From assembly GCF_018101125.2 (NCBI RefSeq), contig NZ_JAELVF020000001.1, forward strand, positions 3,868,722 through 3,932,721: a DNA stretch of 64,000 nucleotides, in the 5' to 3' direction. Each line of letters begins with the position of its first letter. The first letter of the stretch is position 1. Shown piece by piece: positions 31,605 through 40,718 of this stretch. Both the position numbers and the translations under genes were made by a program. Under the pieces are notes generated by a model. The model worked only from the letters and a program-made list of their open reading frames with translations, had not been told where the DNA came from and searched no databases. The stretch is from Streptomyces tardus. Lineage in GTDB: Bacteria > Actinomycetota > Actinomycetes > Streptomycetales > Streptomycetaceae.

Positions 31605-33470
31605 ATGCCCACGCGCAACGACATCCGAAACGTCGCCATCGTCGCTCACGTCGACCACGGCAAGACCACCCTCGTCGACGCAATGCTCAAGCAGGCCGGC
31701 GCTTTCGCCGCGCACCAGCAGGTCGACGACCGGGTGATGGACTCCAACGACCTCGAGCGCGAGAAGGGCATCACCATTCTCGCGAAGAACACCGCGGTCA
31801 AGTACCACCCCAAGGACGGCACCCCGCCCGTCACGATCAACATCATCGACACCCCCGGCCACGCCGACTTCGGCGGCGAGGTCGAGCGGGGGCTGTCGAT
31901 GGTCGACGCGGTGGTGCTGCTGGTCGACGCCTCCGAGGGCCCGTTGCCGCAGACCCGTTTCGTGCTCCGCAAGGCGCTCCAGGCGAAGCTGCCGGTCATC
32001 CTGTGCATCAACAAGACCGACCGCTCCGACTCCCGCATCGCCGAGGTCGTGGACGACACCTACGACCTCTTCCTGGACCTCGACGCCGACGAGGAGCAGA
32101 TCGAGTTCCCGATCGTCTACGCCTGCGCCCGGGACGGCGTCGCTTCGCTGACCAAGCCCGAGGACGGCACCGTGCCGGCCGACAGCGACAGCCTGGAGCC
32201 GTTCTTCACCACGCTGCTGCAGACCGTCCCCGCGCCCTCCTACGAGGAGGGCGCACCGCTCCAGGCGCACGTCACCAACCTGGACGCGGACAACTTCCTC
32301 GGCCGGATCGCGCTCTGCCGCGTCAAGAACGGCACCCTCAAGAAGGGGCAGACCGTCGCCTGGATGAAGCGCGACGGCAGCGTCCAGAACGTACGCGTCA
32401 CCGAGCTGCTGATGACCGACGCGCTCACCCGCAAGCCCGCCGAGGAAGCCGGGCCCGGTGACATCTGCGCCGTCGCGGGCATGTCCGACATCATGATCGG
32501 CGAGACCCTCGCCGACGCCGAGAACCCGGTCGCGCTGCCGCTCATCAAGGTCGACGAGCCGGCGATCTCCATGACCATCGGTACCAACAACTCGCCGCTG
32601 GTCGGCAAGGGCGGCAAGGGCCACAAGGTCACCGCACGCCTGGTGAAGGACCGCTTGGACAAGGAGCTCATCGGCAACGTCTCGCTGCGCGTGCTGTCCA
32701 CCGAGCGTCCGGACACCTGGGAGGTTCAGGGCCGCGGTGAGCTGGCACTGGCCATCCTGGTCGAGACGATGCGCCGAGAGGGCTTCGAGCTCACGGTGGG
32801 CAAGCCGCAGGTCGTGACGCAGGAGATCGACGGCAAGCTGCACGAGCCGGTCGAGCGGATGACCATCGACGCTCCCGAGGAGCACCTGGGCGCCATCACC
32901 CAGCTGATGGCCAGCCGCAAGGGCCGTATGGAGACCATGACGAACCACGGTTCGGGCTGGGTGCGCATGGAGTTCATCGTGCCCTCGCGCGGACTGATCG
33001 GTTTCCGCACCGAGTTCCTGACCGAGACCCGGGGCACCGGCATCGCGCACTCGATCTCCGAGGGCCACGAGCCGTGGTTCGGCGAGCTGCGCACCAGGCA
33101 CAGCGGCTCGCTGGTCGCCGACCGTGCGGGCATGGCGACGCCGTTCGCGATGATGAACCTCCAGGAGCGCGGCACGATCTTCATCGAGCCGGGCACCGAG
33201 GTGTACGAGGGCATGCTCGTCGGCGAGAACTCCCGCTCCGACGACATGGACGTCAACATCACCAAGGAGAAGAAGCTCACCAACATGCGTGCTGCCAGCG
33301 CCGACACCACGGAGAACCTGGTGCCGCCGCGGAAGCTCTCGCTGGAGCAGTCCCTGGAGTTCTGCCGCGAGGACGAGTGCATCGAGGTGACCCCGGAGAC
33401 CGTGCGCATCCGCAAGGTCGTCCTCGACCAGCGCGAGCGCGCCCGTACGCTCTCCCGCTCCAAGCGCTGA
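31605..33470 (+). CDS. typA: Translational GTPase TypA/BipA
   Basis: 621 residues starting MPTRNDIRNVAIVAHVDHGK, the conserved start of the family; the frame extends upstream to 31503 without need. G1 AHVDHGKTT, G3 DTPGHADFGGEVER, G4 NKTDRSDSR, and later domains (ICAVAGMSDIMIGETLAD, GRGELALAILVETMRREGFE, GSGWVRMEFIVPSRGLIGFR) are intact, as is the C-terminal lysine-rich end. TypA binds the ribosome like EF-G and helps subunit assembly under stress, including cold. It stands alone, with its own terminator. The ribosome-binding site before the ATG is weak (GGAAG 15 nt upstream). Confidence 0.97.
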   Translation: MPTRNDIRNVAIVAHVDHGKTTLVDAMLKQAGAFAAHQQVDDRVMDSNDLEREKGITILAKNTAVKYHPKDGTPPVTINIIDTPGHADFGGEVERGLSMVDAVVLLVDASEGPLPQTRFVLRKALQAKLPVILCINKTDRSDSRIAEVVDDTYDLFLDLDADEEQIEFPIVYACARDGVASLTKPEDGTVPADSDSLEPFFTTLLQTVPAPSYEEGAPLQAHVTNLDADNFLGRIALCRVKNGTLKKGQTVAWMKRDGSVQNVRVTELLMTDALTRKPAEEAGPGDICAVAGMSDIMIGETLADAENPVALPLIKVDEPAISMTIGTNNSPLVGKGGKGHKVTARLVKDRLDKELIGNVSLRVLSTERPDTWEVQGRGELALAILVETMRREGFELTVGKPQVVTQEIDGKLHEPVERMTIDAPEEHLGAITQLMASRKGRMETMTNHGSGWVRMEFIVPSRGLIGFRTEFLTETRGTGIAHSISEGHEPWFGELRTRHSGSLVADRAGMATPFAMMNLQERGTIFIEPGTEVYEGMLVGENSRSDDMDVNITKEKKLTNMRAASADTTENLVPPRKLSLEQSLEFCREDECIEVTPETVRIRKVVLDQRERARTLSRSKR

Positions 33471-33494
33471 CGCGGACACCCTCCGAGGCGTGAC

Positions 33495-33530
33495 GGCGCG
33501 GTACCCGGCTTCCGGGTGCCGCGCCGTTCC
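33495..33530. terminator. Terminator after typA
   Basis: 16-bp stem (33495-33510 with 33515-33530, one G-U pair) and a 4-nt loop, 25 bp after the typA stop codon. Confidence 0.8.
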
Positions 33531-34048
33531 TCGTGCCCGGCCGGCAGGGGCGTGTCGGTGGCCTGCCGGGGTCTGCCGGGGCGGCGCGGGACGGCGTGCT
33601 GCCCGCTCGGGCGGCCGGCTTGTGAACCGGCGGGCGGAGAGCGGAAGATGAGGCGGGCCGGGCGCGTCGACCACGTCCCGCGGACGCTTTTCGAGCCGCG
33701 TCAGTGCCGCTGCTTCCCGCGCCCCGGGTCGTCCAGCGACCCCCGCGGGTTCGTACGCACTTCAGAATGTACCGTCCGCATATCGGCGCAGTGTCAGTTT
33801 TATTGCGGACTGGTCAAGGCGGAAAGTAGAGCAATGTCTGAAATGCCGCCCTGGTTCATCACATGTCAAGCACGTGCGTGAACCGATCTGCATAATCTTT
33901 GCGCAAGAAGCTTCACCTGGGATTCTGGCCACCCGGAATCTCTTGACGGCCTGCTGTGTTCGTTGCAAGAGTCCGCTCATCCCATGGCACATCCTGTGCC
34001 ACCGAATGACCGGGTTCCGCCAAAGACAGAGCGCGGGGGCACAACGCG
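33531..34048. other. Long, relatively AT-rich leader of the bldK-like operon
   Basis: 518 bp without a supportable gene. From about 33760 to 34000 it is clearly richer in A and T than its surroundings, as for a regulatory region. It contains an imperfect dyad TTCATCAC/GTGCGTGAA (33856-33883) and the promoter at 33943-33972. Confidence 0.6.
33943..33972 (+). promoter_or_regulatory. Promoter of the bldK-like operon
   Basis: TTGACG (33943-33948) and AAGAGT (33967-33972) are 18 bp apart, and GTTGCAAG (33962-33969) overlaps the -10. The same arrangement with identical spacing occurs before the second permease cluster (40653-40682), which supports it. The start codon is about 77 bp downstream of the -10. 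Confidence 0.6.
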
Positions 34049-35086
34049 ATGACCAGTCCATCCCAGGCTGACCTCATAGCCGGGAACGGCACCACTGACG
34101 GGGAGTCAGATCCTCCCAAGAAGGGGAAGTCGACTTCCTCGGACGATCTTGTGGGTCGTTCACCCGGCCAGCTGATGTGGACGCGCTTCAAGCGCGACCG
34201 TACCGGCGTGATCGCCGGCTGTGTAGTGATTTTCTTCTTCGTGATCGCTGCGCTGGCGCCTGTCATTGCCAAGCTGTACGGCAAGAACCCGTACACGCTC
34301 TACAGCCAGGAGGACTACAGCCTCCTGGACGAGTACGGGTACCCGACCGGCAACGCCGGCGGAATCTCGGCGGACTTCTGGTTCGGCATCGAACCGAACA
34401 TGGGCCGGGACATCTTCACGCAGCTGCTGTACGGCATGCGGACGTCCCTCTACACCGCGCTGGTCGTGGCCGTGCTCGCGGCGCTGACCGGCGTCATCAT
34501 CGGAGTGACCGCCGGCTACATGGGCGGCAAGGTCGACTACTGGCTCAGCCGGTTCACCGACTTCGTGATGGCTTTCCCCAGCCAGCTCTTCCTCATCTCG
34601 ATGACCCCGGTCATCACCGCCATCTTCGTCGACCCGCAGAAGGAGACGCCGGTCCACATCCGGTTCTTCGCGATCGTCGGCATCCTGTGGGTCCTCGGTT
34701 GGATGGGCATGGCGAGGCTGGTGCGCAGCCAGACCCTCTCCCTCCGAGAACGCGAGTACGTGGACGCGGCCCGGGTCTCCGGAGCCTCCAGCGCGCGCAT
34801 CCTGCGCAAGGAGCTGCTGCCGAACCTGCAGTCCACGATCCTGATCCAGGCGAGCTACATGCTCCCCTCCGCGATTCTCACGATCGCGTTCGCCTCCTTC
34901 GTCGGTGTGGGCTTCCAGGAGCCGACACCCGACTGGGGACGGATGTTCGCGACCGCAGGTCGCATCTACGAAGACAACCCGATGTACATGCTCTTCCCGG
35001 GCGTGGCGATGGTGATCTTCATCCTGGCGTTCAACCTCTTCGGCGATTCCGTCCGAGATGCCATTGACCCCAAGGCCGGACGCTGA
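34049..35086 (+). CDS. bldKA: Oligopeptide ABC permease, OppC/DppC type (BldKA-like)
   Basis: 345 residues. A 50-residue polar N-terminus ends in WTRFKRDRTGVIAG, then the first membrane helix (VVIFFFVIAALAPVIAKL). An external loop with YSQEDYSLLDEYG is followed by four to five helices and the ATPase-contacting EAA loop (EYVDAARVSGASSARILRKE). It is first in a five-gene operon with the order permease, lipoprotein, permease, ATPase, ATPase, the order of bldKA-E in S. coelicolor, where BldK imports an oligopeptide signal needed for aerial growth. Downstream neighbours (mshB, fdxA, dapC) also match that region as I remember it. Ortholog assignment is by order and family, not by alignment. Confidence 0.85.
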   Translation: MTSPSQADLIAGNGTTDGESDPPKKGKSTSSDDLVGRSPGQLMWTRFKRDRTGVIAGCVVIFFFVIAALAPVIAKLYGKNPYTLYSQEDYSLLDEYGYPTGNAGGISADFWFGIEPNMGRDIFTQLLYGMRTSLYTALVVAVLAALTGVIIGVTAGYMGGKVDYWLSRFTDFVMAFPSQLFLISMTPVITAIFVDPQKETPVHIRFFAIVGILWVLGWMGMARLVRSQTLSLREREYVDAARVSGASSARILRKELLPNLQSTILIQASYMLPSAILTIAFASFVGVGFQEPTPDWGRMFATAGRIYEDNPMYMLFPGVAMVIFILAFNLFGDSVRDAIDPKAGR

Positions 35087-35184
35087 CGCGTCTCCCTTGA
35101 CCCCCAGGGCTGCCACCCTGCACCGGGTTTCCGGAGCCGTCAGGCAGCGTTTCGAACTACAACGACAGGCAGGTGCTCATCAAG

Positions 35185-36987
35185 ATGAGGCTCTCATCTA
35201 CGCGCAAAGCTCGCGCCATCGTGGTCGCCCTCGCGGCCGGGTCGCTCGTCCTGACCGCATGCGGCGGCAACAACGGCGGCGGTGACGGCAAGGACAACTC
35301 CAACACCCAGGACGACGCCGCGGCGCAGTCCAAGCCGGTCGAGTTCGGCGACGCCGAGGCCTCCAAGGGCCCGGCCGAGCCGATCAAGGGTGCCAAGAAG
35401 GGCGGCACCATCCGGGTCTACCAGGAGTCGGACTTCACCCACCTCGACCCGGGCCAGATCTACGTCTCGGACGCCGGTCAGCTCTCCTCGCTGATCCACC
35501 GCGGTCTGACCACCTACAAGCAGGACGACGAGGGCGGCCTGACCGTCGTCGGCGACCTCGCCACCGACTCGGGCACCACCGAGGACGACGGCAAGAGCTG
35601 GAAGTTCACGCTCAAGGACGGCGTCAAGGACTCCGACGGTGACGAGATCACCTCGAAGGACCTCCGCCACACCATCGAGCGGCGCTACGCCAAGTTCCAG
35701 ACCGAGGGCCCGACCTTCATCCAGGAATGGCTCTCCGGCTCGGGCACCACGTACCGCAAGGCGCTGCCCGACGGTCCGTACGAGGGCAAGCACCTGCCGG
35801 ACAGCGTCCTGGAGACGCCGGACGACAAGACCATCATCTTCAAGTTCAAGACCGCGCGTCCGGACCTGCCGCAGGCCCTGACGATGCCGGGCTACGCCGT
35901 GGTGCCCGAGGCGAAGGACACCAAGGAGAAGTACACCAACGGTCCGGTCGCGCTCGGCCCGTACAAGATCAAGGAATTCAAGCGCGGCAAGGGCATGCAG
36001 CTCGAGAAGAACGAGCACTGGGACGCGGACACCGACCCGATGCGCCACCAGTTCGTGGACGGGTGGAACATCACCTACAACCACAGCCGGGCCGACCAGA
36101 CCAAGCGGATCATGTCCGACCGCGGCGAGGCCAAGGACTCGATCCAGCTCTCCGGATCGGTCGACACCCCGCAGGTCAAGAAGGTCGTCGAGGACCCGGA
36201 GATCAGCAAGCGGACGATCCAGGGCTACCAGCCCTACGTCTGGCAGCTGAACATGAACATGGACCGCATCAAGGACAAGCGGGTCCGTGACGCCATCACC
36301 CACGCCCTCCCGCAGAAGGCCATCCTGCGCCCCGACGGCGGCGCCTACGGCGGCGAGCCGGCCGGCGGCCTCCTGGCCCCGACCCTGCCCGGCTACGACA
36401 AGAGCTTCGACCCCTACGACAAGCTCAAGAAGCCGAACGGCGACCTCGAGAAGGCCAAGGAGCTGCTCAAGGAGGCCGGCAAGGAGGGCATGACTCTCGT
36501 CTACGGTCACGCCGCCGAGCCGCACCGCACCGAGCAGGCGGTCATCGTCGAGAAGGCGCTGGAGAAGGCCGGCTTCAAGGTTGAGAAGAAGGACATCCCG
36601 GGTTCCGCCTGGTACGAGACGGTCGGCAAGGTCGACAACAAGCTCGACATCTACATGACCGGCTGGGGCCAGGACTGGCCGTCCGCCACCACCGTCGTGC
36701 CGGTGCTCTACCACGGCGGCAACATCGCCGACGGCAAGTCGAACTACTCGCACATCGATGACAAGAAGGTCAACGAGCAGATCGACAAGGCTCTGGAGAT
36801 CACCGACCCGGAGGAAGCCCAGAAGGAGTGGGTGAAGATCCACGAGTACATCGTCGAGGAGATCAACCCCGCCGCTCCGATGTACTACACCAAGCAGCTC
36901 CAGGTGTACGGCTCCAACGTCGGCGGCGCCCGGTACGGCCAGGTCAAGAGCTACATCGACCTGACCCGCCTCTACCTCAAGAGCTAA
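35185..36987 (+). CDS. bldKB: Oligopeptide-binding lipoprotein (BldKB-like)
   Basis: 600 residues from ATG 35185; AGGTG lies 9 nt upstream, and GTG 35173 is an alternative. Signal peptide with lipobox LTAC (Cys near 26: SLVLTACGG). After a Gly/Asn linker the SBP_bac_5 fold is complete: GGTIRVYQESDFTHLDP, LIHRGLTTYK, DSDGDEITSKDLRHTIERRY, LGPYKIKEFKRGKG, IKDKRVRDAITHAL and GWGQDWPSATTVV. The lipid anchor holds it at the outer membrane face to capture peptides for the two permeases. A hairpin after the gene (37003-37049) probably keeps its mRNA more abundant than the permease mRNA. It has a paralog at 41762-43582. Confidence 0.9.
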   Translation: MRLSSTRKARAIVVALAAGSLVLTACGGNNGGGDGKDNSNTQDDAAAQSKPVEFGDAEASKGPAEPIKGAKKGGTIRVYQESDFTHLDPGQIYVSDAGQLSSLIHRGLTTYKQDDEGGLTVVGDLATDSGTTEDDGKSWKFTLKDGVKDSDGDEITSKDLRHTIERRYAKFQTEGPTFIQEWLSGSGTTYRKALPDGPYEGKHLPDSVLETPDDKTIIFKFKTARPDLPQALTMPGYAVVPEAKDTKEKYTNGPVALGPYKIKEFKRGKGMQLEKNEHWDADTDPMRHQFVDGWNITYNHSRADQTKRIMSDRGEAKDSIQLSGSVDTPQVKKVVEDPEISKRTIQGYQPYVWQLNMNMDRIKDKRVRDAITHALPQKAILRPDGGAYGGEPAGGLLAPTLPGYDKSFDPYDKLKKPNGDLEKAKELLKEAGKEGMTLVYGHAAEPHRTEQAVIVEKALEKAGFKVEKKDIPGSAWYETVGKVDNKLDIYMTGWGQDWPSATTVVPVLYHGGNIADGKSNYSHIDDKKVNEQIDKALEITDPEEAQKEWVKIHEYIVEEINPAAPMYYTKQLQVYGSNVGGARYGQVKSYIDLTRLYLKS

Positions 36988-37002
36988 CAGCACGACGCAA
37001 GT

Positions 37003-37049
37003 GAGCCCCCGGGAGTGCGCGCGCGGCGAAGCGCACATTCCCGGGGCTC
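37003..37049 (+). terminator. Intercistronic hairpin after the binding-protein gene
   Basis: GAGCCCCCGGGAGTGCGC (37003-37020) pairs, with one bulge, to 37031-37049. It lies in the 113-bp gap between the lipoprotein and permease genes; hairpins at this spot often stabilise upstream mRNA or reduce read-through. Confidence 0.6.
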
Positions 37050-37100
37050 GCCCCGACTCCACCCTCCACCCCTCGCCGCCCTTGAGAGCAGCGGACTGCC

Positions 37101-38078
37101 ATGCTTCGTTTTCTTGTTCGCCGGGTGCTAGGCGCCTCGGTGATCCTCCTGTTGATCAGTGCTGTCACGTTCTTCCTCTTCTTTGCCGCGCCCGGTGACC
37201 CCGCGCTGCTGGCATGCGGAAAGAACTGCACCCCCGACGCGCTGACGATCATTCGCGAGAACCTCGGTCTCGACAAGTCGATACCCCACCAGTACTGGCT
37301 GTTCCTCTCGGGCATCTTCACCGGCAGGGACTTCGCGATCGGCCACTGCGACGCACCCTGCCTCGGGGTGTCCTTCAACGATCGCACGATGGTGTGGGAC
37401 ACCATCATCGACCGCCTGCCGGTCACCGTCTCGCTCACCGTGGGCGGTCTGATCATCTTCCTGACCCTGGGCATCGGCGCCGGCCTGCTGGCCGCCGCCA
37501 AGAAGGGCACGATGGTCGACAAGGCGGCGAGCTCCACCTCGCTGGTCCTGAGCTCCCTGCAGATCTACTTCATCGGCCCGGTCGTTCTCGGCGCCGTGGT
37601 GTACAGCACGGGCTGGCTCGACGCCCCCCAGTACAACGAGTTCTTCGACGGCCCCATGGCATGGGCAGCCGGCTTGTTGATCCCCTGGGTGGTCATGTCG
37701 CTGATCTTCACCGCGCAGTACACACGTATGACGCGCGCCATGATGATCGAGCAGCTACAGGAAGACCACGTGCGCACGGCCAGAGCCAAGGGCATGGGCA
37801 GCAAGTACGTTTTCTTCCGCTACGCCTGGCGCGGCGCGATGGTCCCGATCGTCACCATCCTCGGTATGGACCTCGGAGGCATGCTCGGTGGCGCGGTGGT
37901 GACCGAGATGACCTTCGGTCTCGCGGGCATCGGCCGACTGGCCGTCGACTCCGTGGTCAACGTCGACCTGCCGCTGACCATGGGTGTCATGCTCGTGGGC
38001 GCGACGTTCATCCTCCTGTTCAACATCCTCGTGGACGCCGCGTACGCCTTCATCGACCCGCGCGTGCGACTGTCCTAG
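37101..38078 (+). CDS. bldKC: Oligopeptide ABC permease, OppB/DppB type (BldKC-like)
   Basis: 325 residues starting MLRFLVRRVLGASVILLLIS, the typical DppB start with helix 1. An external loop with four cysteines (CGKNCTPD, HCDAPCLG) may be disulfide-linked. Then helices near 105-130, 145-170, 190-215, 255-280 and 290-315, with the EAA loop EDHVRTARAKGMGSKYVFFR. With the OppC-type partner it forms the peptide channel. The start lacks a strong Shine-Dalgarno sequence (GAGAGCAGCGGA upstream). Confidence 0.88.
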   Translation: MLRFLVRRVLGASVILLLISAVTFFLFFAAPGDPALLACGKNCTPDALTIIRENLGLDKSIPHQYWLFLSGIFTGRDFAIGHCDAPCLGVSFNDRTMVWDTIIDRLPVTVSLTVGGLIIFLTLGIGAGLLAAAKKGTMVDKAASSTSLVLSSLQIYFIGPVVLGAVVYSTGWLDAPQYNEFFDGPMAWAAGLLIPWVVMSLIFTAQYTRMTRAMMIEQLQEDHVRTARAKGMGSKYVFFRYAWRGAMVPIVTILGMDLGGMLGGAVVTEMTFGLAGIGRLAVDSVVNVDLPLTMGVMLVGATFILLFNILVDAAYAFIDPRVRLS

Positions 38079-38088
38079 GAGAGCACCA

Positions 38089-39150
38089 GTGACAATGACC
38101 AAGACTGCGGACTCCTCCGCCCCGGCCGAGTACGACGGCAAGTTCCTCTCGGTGAACGACCTGCGCGTGCAGTTCTCCACGGAGGACGGCATCGTCAAGG
38201 CCGTCGACGGTCTCTCCTTCGACCTCGAGCGCGGCAAGACCCTGGGCATCGTGGGCGAGTCCGGTTCCGGCAAGTCCGTGACCAACCTGTCCATCCTCGG
38301 TCTGCACAACTCGAAGACCACCGAGGTGACGGGCGAGATCCTGATGGAGGGCGAGGATCTGCTCACCGTCAAGGAGAAGCGCCTGGAGCACCTGCGCGGC
38401 AACAAGATGGCGATGATCTTCCAGGATCCGCTGACCGCGCTCTCGCCCTTCTACACCATCGGCCGCCAGATCATGGAGCCGTACCGCAAGCACACCGGGG
38501 CCAGCAAGAAGGACGCCCGCGCGCGTGCGATCGAGATGCTGGAGAAGGTGGGAATCCCGCAGCCGAACAGGCGCGTGGACGACTACCCGCACCAGTTCTC
38601 CGGCGGTATGCGCCAGCGCGCGATGATCGCCATGGCCCTGGTCTGCGACCCGGACCTGATCATCGCGGACGAGCCGACGACCGCGCTGGACGTCACCGTC
38701 CAGGCCCAGATCCTCGACCTGCTCAAGGAGCTCCAGCAGGAGTTCGGGTCGGCGATCATCTTCATCACCCACGACCTCGGTGTCATCGCCAACATGGCCG
38801 ACGACATCATGGTGATGTACGGCGGCCGAGCGGTCGAGCGTGGCAGCGTTTCCCAGGTGCTGTACGAGCCCGACCACCCGTACACCTGGGGCCTGTTGTC
38901 CTCGATGCCGAGGCTGAGCGGTGACGTCAACGAGGAGCTGCGGGCCATCCGCGGCACCCCGCCCTCGCTGCTCAACCCGCCGCCGGGTTGCGCCTTCAAC
39001 CCCCGCTGCGACTTCGCGGACCAGGTGGCCGGCAACAAGTGCCGGGAGGTGCGCCCCGACCTCGGCGAGGGCCGTGCCGCCGCGTGCCACCTCTCGGCAG
39101 ACCAGAAGCAGACCTTTTTCGTCGAGCACATCAAGCCCCGGCTGGGCTAG
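38089..39150 (+). CDS. bldKD: Oligopeptide ABC transporter ATPase, OppD/DppD type (BldKD-like)
   Basis: 353 residues from GTG 38089 with AGGAGAG upstream; ATG 38095 is in frame. Walker A GIVGESGSGKS, Q-loop MIFQDPLTALSPFY, signature FSGGMRQRAMIAMAL, Walker B LIIADEPTTALDVT and H-loop FITHDLGVI are intact. The C-terminal oligopeptide extension (about 290-345) carries Cys-rich CAFNPRCDFADQ ... CREVRP ... CHLS, which in OppD/F proteins may bind an iron-sulfur cluster. It drives the bldK-like permease and may also serve the second cluster, which lacks ATPases. Confidence 0.9.
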   Translation: MTMTKTADSSAPAEYDGKFLSVNDLRVQFSTEDGIVKAVDGLSFDLERGKTLGIVGESGSGKSVTNLSILGLHNSKTTEVTGEILMEGEDLLTVKEKRLEHLRGNKMAMIFQDPLTALSPFYTIGRQIMEPYRKHTGASKKDARARAIEMLEKVGIPQPNRRVDDYPHQFSGGMRQRAMIAMALVCDPDLIIADEPTTALDVTVQAQILDLLKELQQEFGSAIIFITHDLGVIANMADDIMVMYGGRAVERGSVSQVLYEPDHPYTWGLLSSMPRLSGDVNEELRAIRGTPPSLLNPPPGCAFNPRCDFADQVAGNKCREVRPDLGEGRAAACHLSADQKQTFFVEHIKPRLG

Positions 39151-39161
39151 GGAGAACGCAC

Positions 39162-40274
39162 ATGAGTGAGGAACTCACCCTGACCAAGCCGACGGACGCG
39201 GTCCCGGCTTCCGGTGAACCCCTGCTGACGGCACGGGATCTGACCATGCACTTCCCCATCCACGGGGGCTTTCCGTTCAAGCGGAAGGTCGGTGCAGTGC
39301 AGGCGGTCGACAAGGTCGACCTGGACGTCTACCCGGGCGAGAGCTTCGGCCTGGTCGGTGAGTCCGGCTGTGGCAAGTCCACCACCGGACGTCTGCTGAC
39401 GCGTCTGCTGGAGCCCTCGGGCGGCACCCTGCAGTACCAGGGGACCGACATCACCAAGGCGACCCGCAAGCAGCTGGCGCCGATCCGGTCCGAGATCCAG
39501 ATGATCTTCCAGGACCCGTACTCCGCGCTGAACCCGCGGCAGACGGTCGGCCGGATCATCACCAGCCCGATGGAAGTCAACGACATCAACCCGTCCGGTG
39601 GCCGCGAGGCGCGGGCGCGGGAGCTGCTGGAGATCGTCGGCCTCAACCCCGAGCACTACAACCGCTTCCCGCACGAGTTCTCGGGCGGACAGCGTCAGCG
39701 CATCGGAGTGGCCCGGGCGCTGGCGCTGGAGCCGAAGCTGATCGTCGCGGACGAGCCGGTCTCGGCACTGGACGTCTCCATCCAGGCGCAGGTCATCAAC
39801 CTGATGCAGAAGGTGCAGCGCGAGCTGGGCATCGCCTTCGTCTTCATCGCCCACGACCTCGCCATCGTCCGGCACTTCTCGCAGCGTCTCGCGGTGATGT
39901 ACCTGGGCAAGATCGTGGAGGTCGGTGACCGGGACTCGATCTACCTGCGTCCCCGCCACCCGTACACCCACGCTCTGCTCTCGGCCGTGCCCGAGGCGAC
40001 CGGCCCGAGGGAGGACGGCAAGAAGGAGCGCATCCGCCTCGCCGGCGACGTGCCCTCGCCGATCTCGCCGCCCTCCGGCTGCCGGTTCCGCACCCGCTGC
40101 TGGAAGGCCCAGGACATCTGTGCGAGCGAGGAACCGCCGCTGGTGCAGATCTCGGGCAACGCCGCCGGTCACCTGACGGCCTGCCACTTCCCCGAAGAGG
40201 GCACCACCGAGGCGACCTCCCAGGACGTCGTCATGGACCCGGCGCTGCAGTCGCTGGAGAGCCAGCACGACTGA
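39162..40274 (+). CDS. bldKE: Oligopeptide ABC transporter ATPase, OppF/DppF type (BldKE-like)
   Basis: 370 residues; ATG 39162 with GGGAGAA upstream. Walker A GLVGESGCGKS, Q-loop MIFQDPYSALNPRQ, signature FSGGQRQRIGVARAL, Walker B LIVADEPVSALDVS, H-loop FIAHDLAIV, and C-terminal CRFRTRCWKAQDIC ... CHFPEE, the cysteine pattern of the OppD/F C-terminal domain. The final 30 residues are acidic and unstructured. It pairs with the OppD-type ATPase as a heterodimer. A strong terminator follows directly. Confidence 0.9.
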   Translation: MSEELTLTKPTDAVPASGEPLLTARDLTMHFPIHGGFPFKRKVGAVQAVDKVDLDVYPGESFGLVGESGCGKSTTGRLLTRLLEPSGGTLQYQGTDITKATRKQLAPIRSEIQMIFQDPYSALNPRQTVGRIITSPMEVNDINPSGGREARARELLEIVGLNPEHYNRFPHEFSGGQRQRIGVARALALEPKLIVADEPVSALDVSIQAQVINLMQKVQRELGIAFVFIAHDLAIVRHFSQRLAVMYLGKIVEVGDRDSIYLRPRHPYTHALLSAVPEATGPREDGKKERIRLAGDVPSPISPPSGCRFRTRCWKAQDICASEEPPLVQISGNAAGHLTACHFPEEGTTEATSQDVVMDPALQSLESQHD

Positions 40275-40296
40275 TCGGCCCGCCGGTCGTACGCGC

Positions 40297-40340
40297 AGAC
40301 CGCCGGCCACCGACCCCAACGGGGCGGTGGCCGGCGGTCT
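40297..40340 (+). terminator. Terminator of the bldK-like operon
   Basis: 16 bp plus 4 bp of stem with a one-base bulge (40297-40317 with 40321-40340), a 3-nt loop and TTTG after it. It ends the operon 22 bp after the last stop codon. Confidence 0.85.
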
Positions 40341-40652
40341 TTGCGTGGTGGCGGCAGGGGGAGCGTTCATGAAGGCCTCGGCCGGGCCGGCCGCACGGCC
40401 TGCTGCCGCCCGGCCGGCCCCTGCGACGCCCGCACGGTCGCAGTCGACCGATTCTGTCCCGGCCGCGTGTCGGGGTCGGATCGCTCGGATTGCCGGCACG
40501 TGACGTCCAACGCCCCTGTGGGGCAGGCGAGTTGAGCCGGCGGTCGCGCCCCGAGTTGCACAGATCGCGTCGGCGTCAAGATGAGAGACGTATCGTTCTG
40601 GTCCGATTTCAGGCTATTCCGGTGATTCGTTGCGCTACGGCGGTGGATAGCC

Positions 40653-40682
40653 TTGACCGTCCGTTCCGCTGGTTGCAAGGTC
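40653..40682 (+). promoter_or_regulatory. Promoter of the second permease cluster, like that of bldK
   Basis: TTGACC (40653-40658), 13 bp, GTTGCAAG (40672-40679): the same elements and spacing as at 33943-33969. The -10 would be CAAGGT or AAGGTC. The start codon is about 37 bp downstream. Confidence 0.55.
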
Positions 40683-40718
40683 GCGCTGAACCTCACTTCT
40701 GTGCGCACCGGGGGGACG

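Larger units (their letters stand above)
40275..40718. other. Intergenic region before the second permease cluster
   Basis: 444 bp. Apart from the terminator (40297-40340) and the promoter at 40653-40682 I see no gene. A GGCCGGGCCGGCC-type palindrome lies near 40379-40392. The stretch 40560-40650 is less GC-rich and probably regulatory. Confidence 0.55.

Noticed and set aside
31374..33674. 766-codon open frame opposite typA
   Set aside because: Shadow of a highly biased gene; no ribosome-binding site or domain.
33516..33881. 121-codon frame in the bldK leader region
   Set aside because: Starts inside the typA terminator, has no codon bias, and lies in an AT-richer regulatory stretch.
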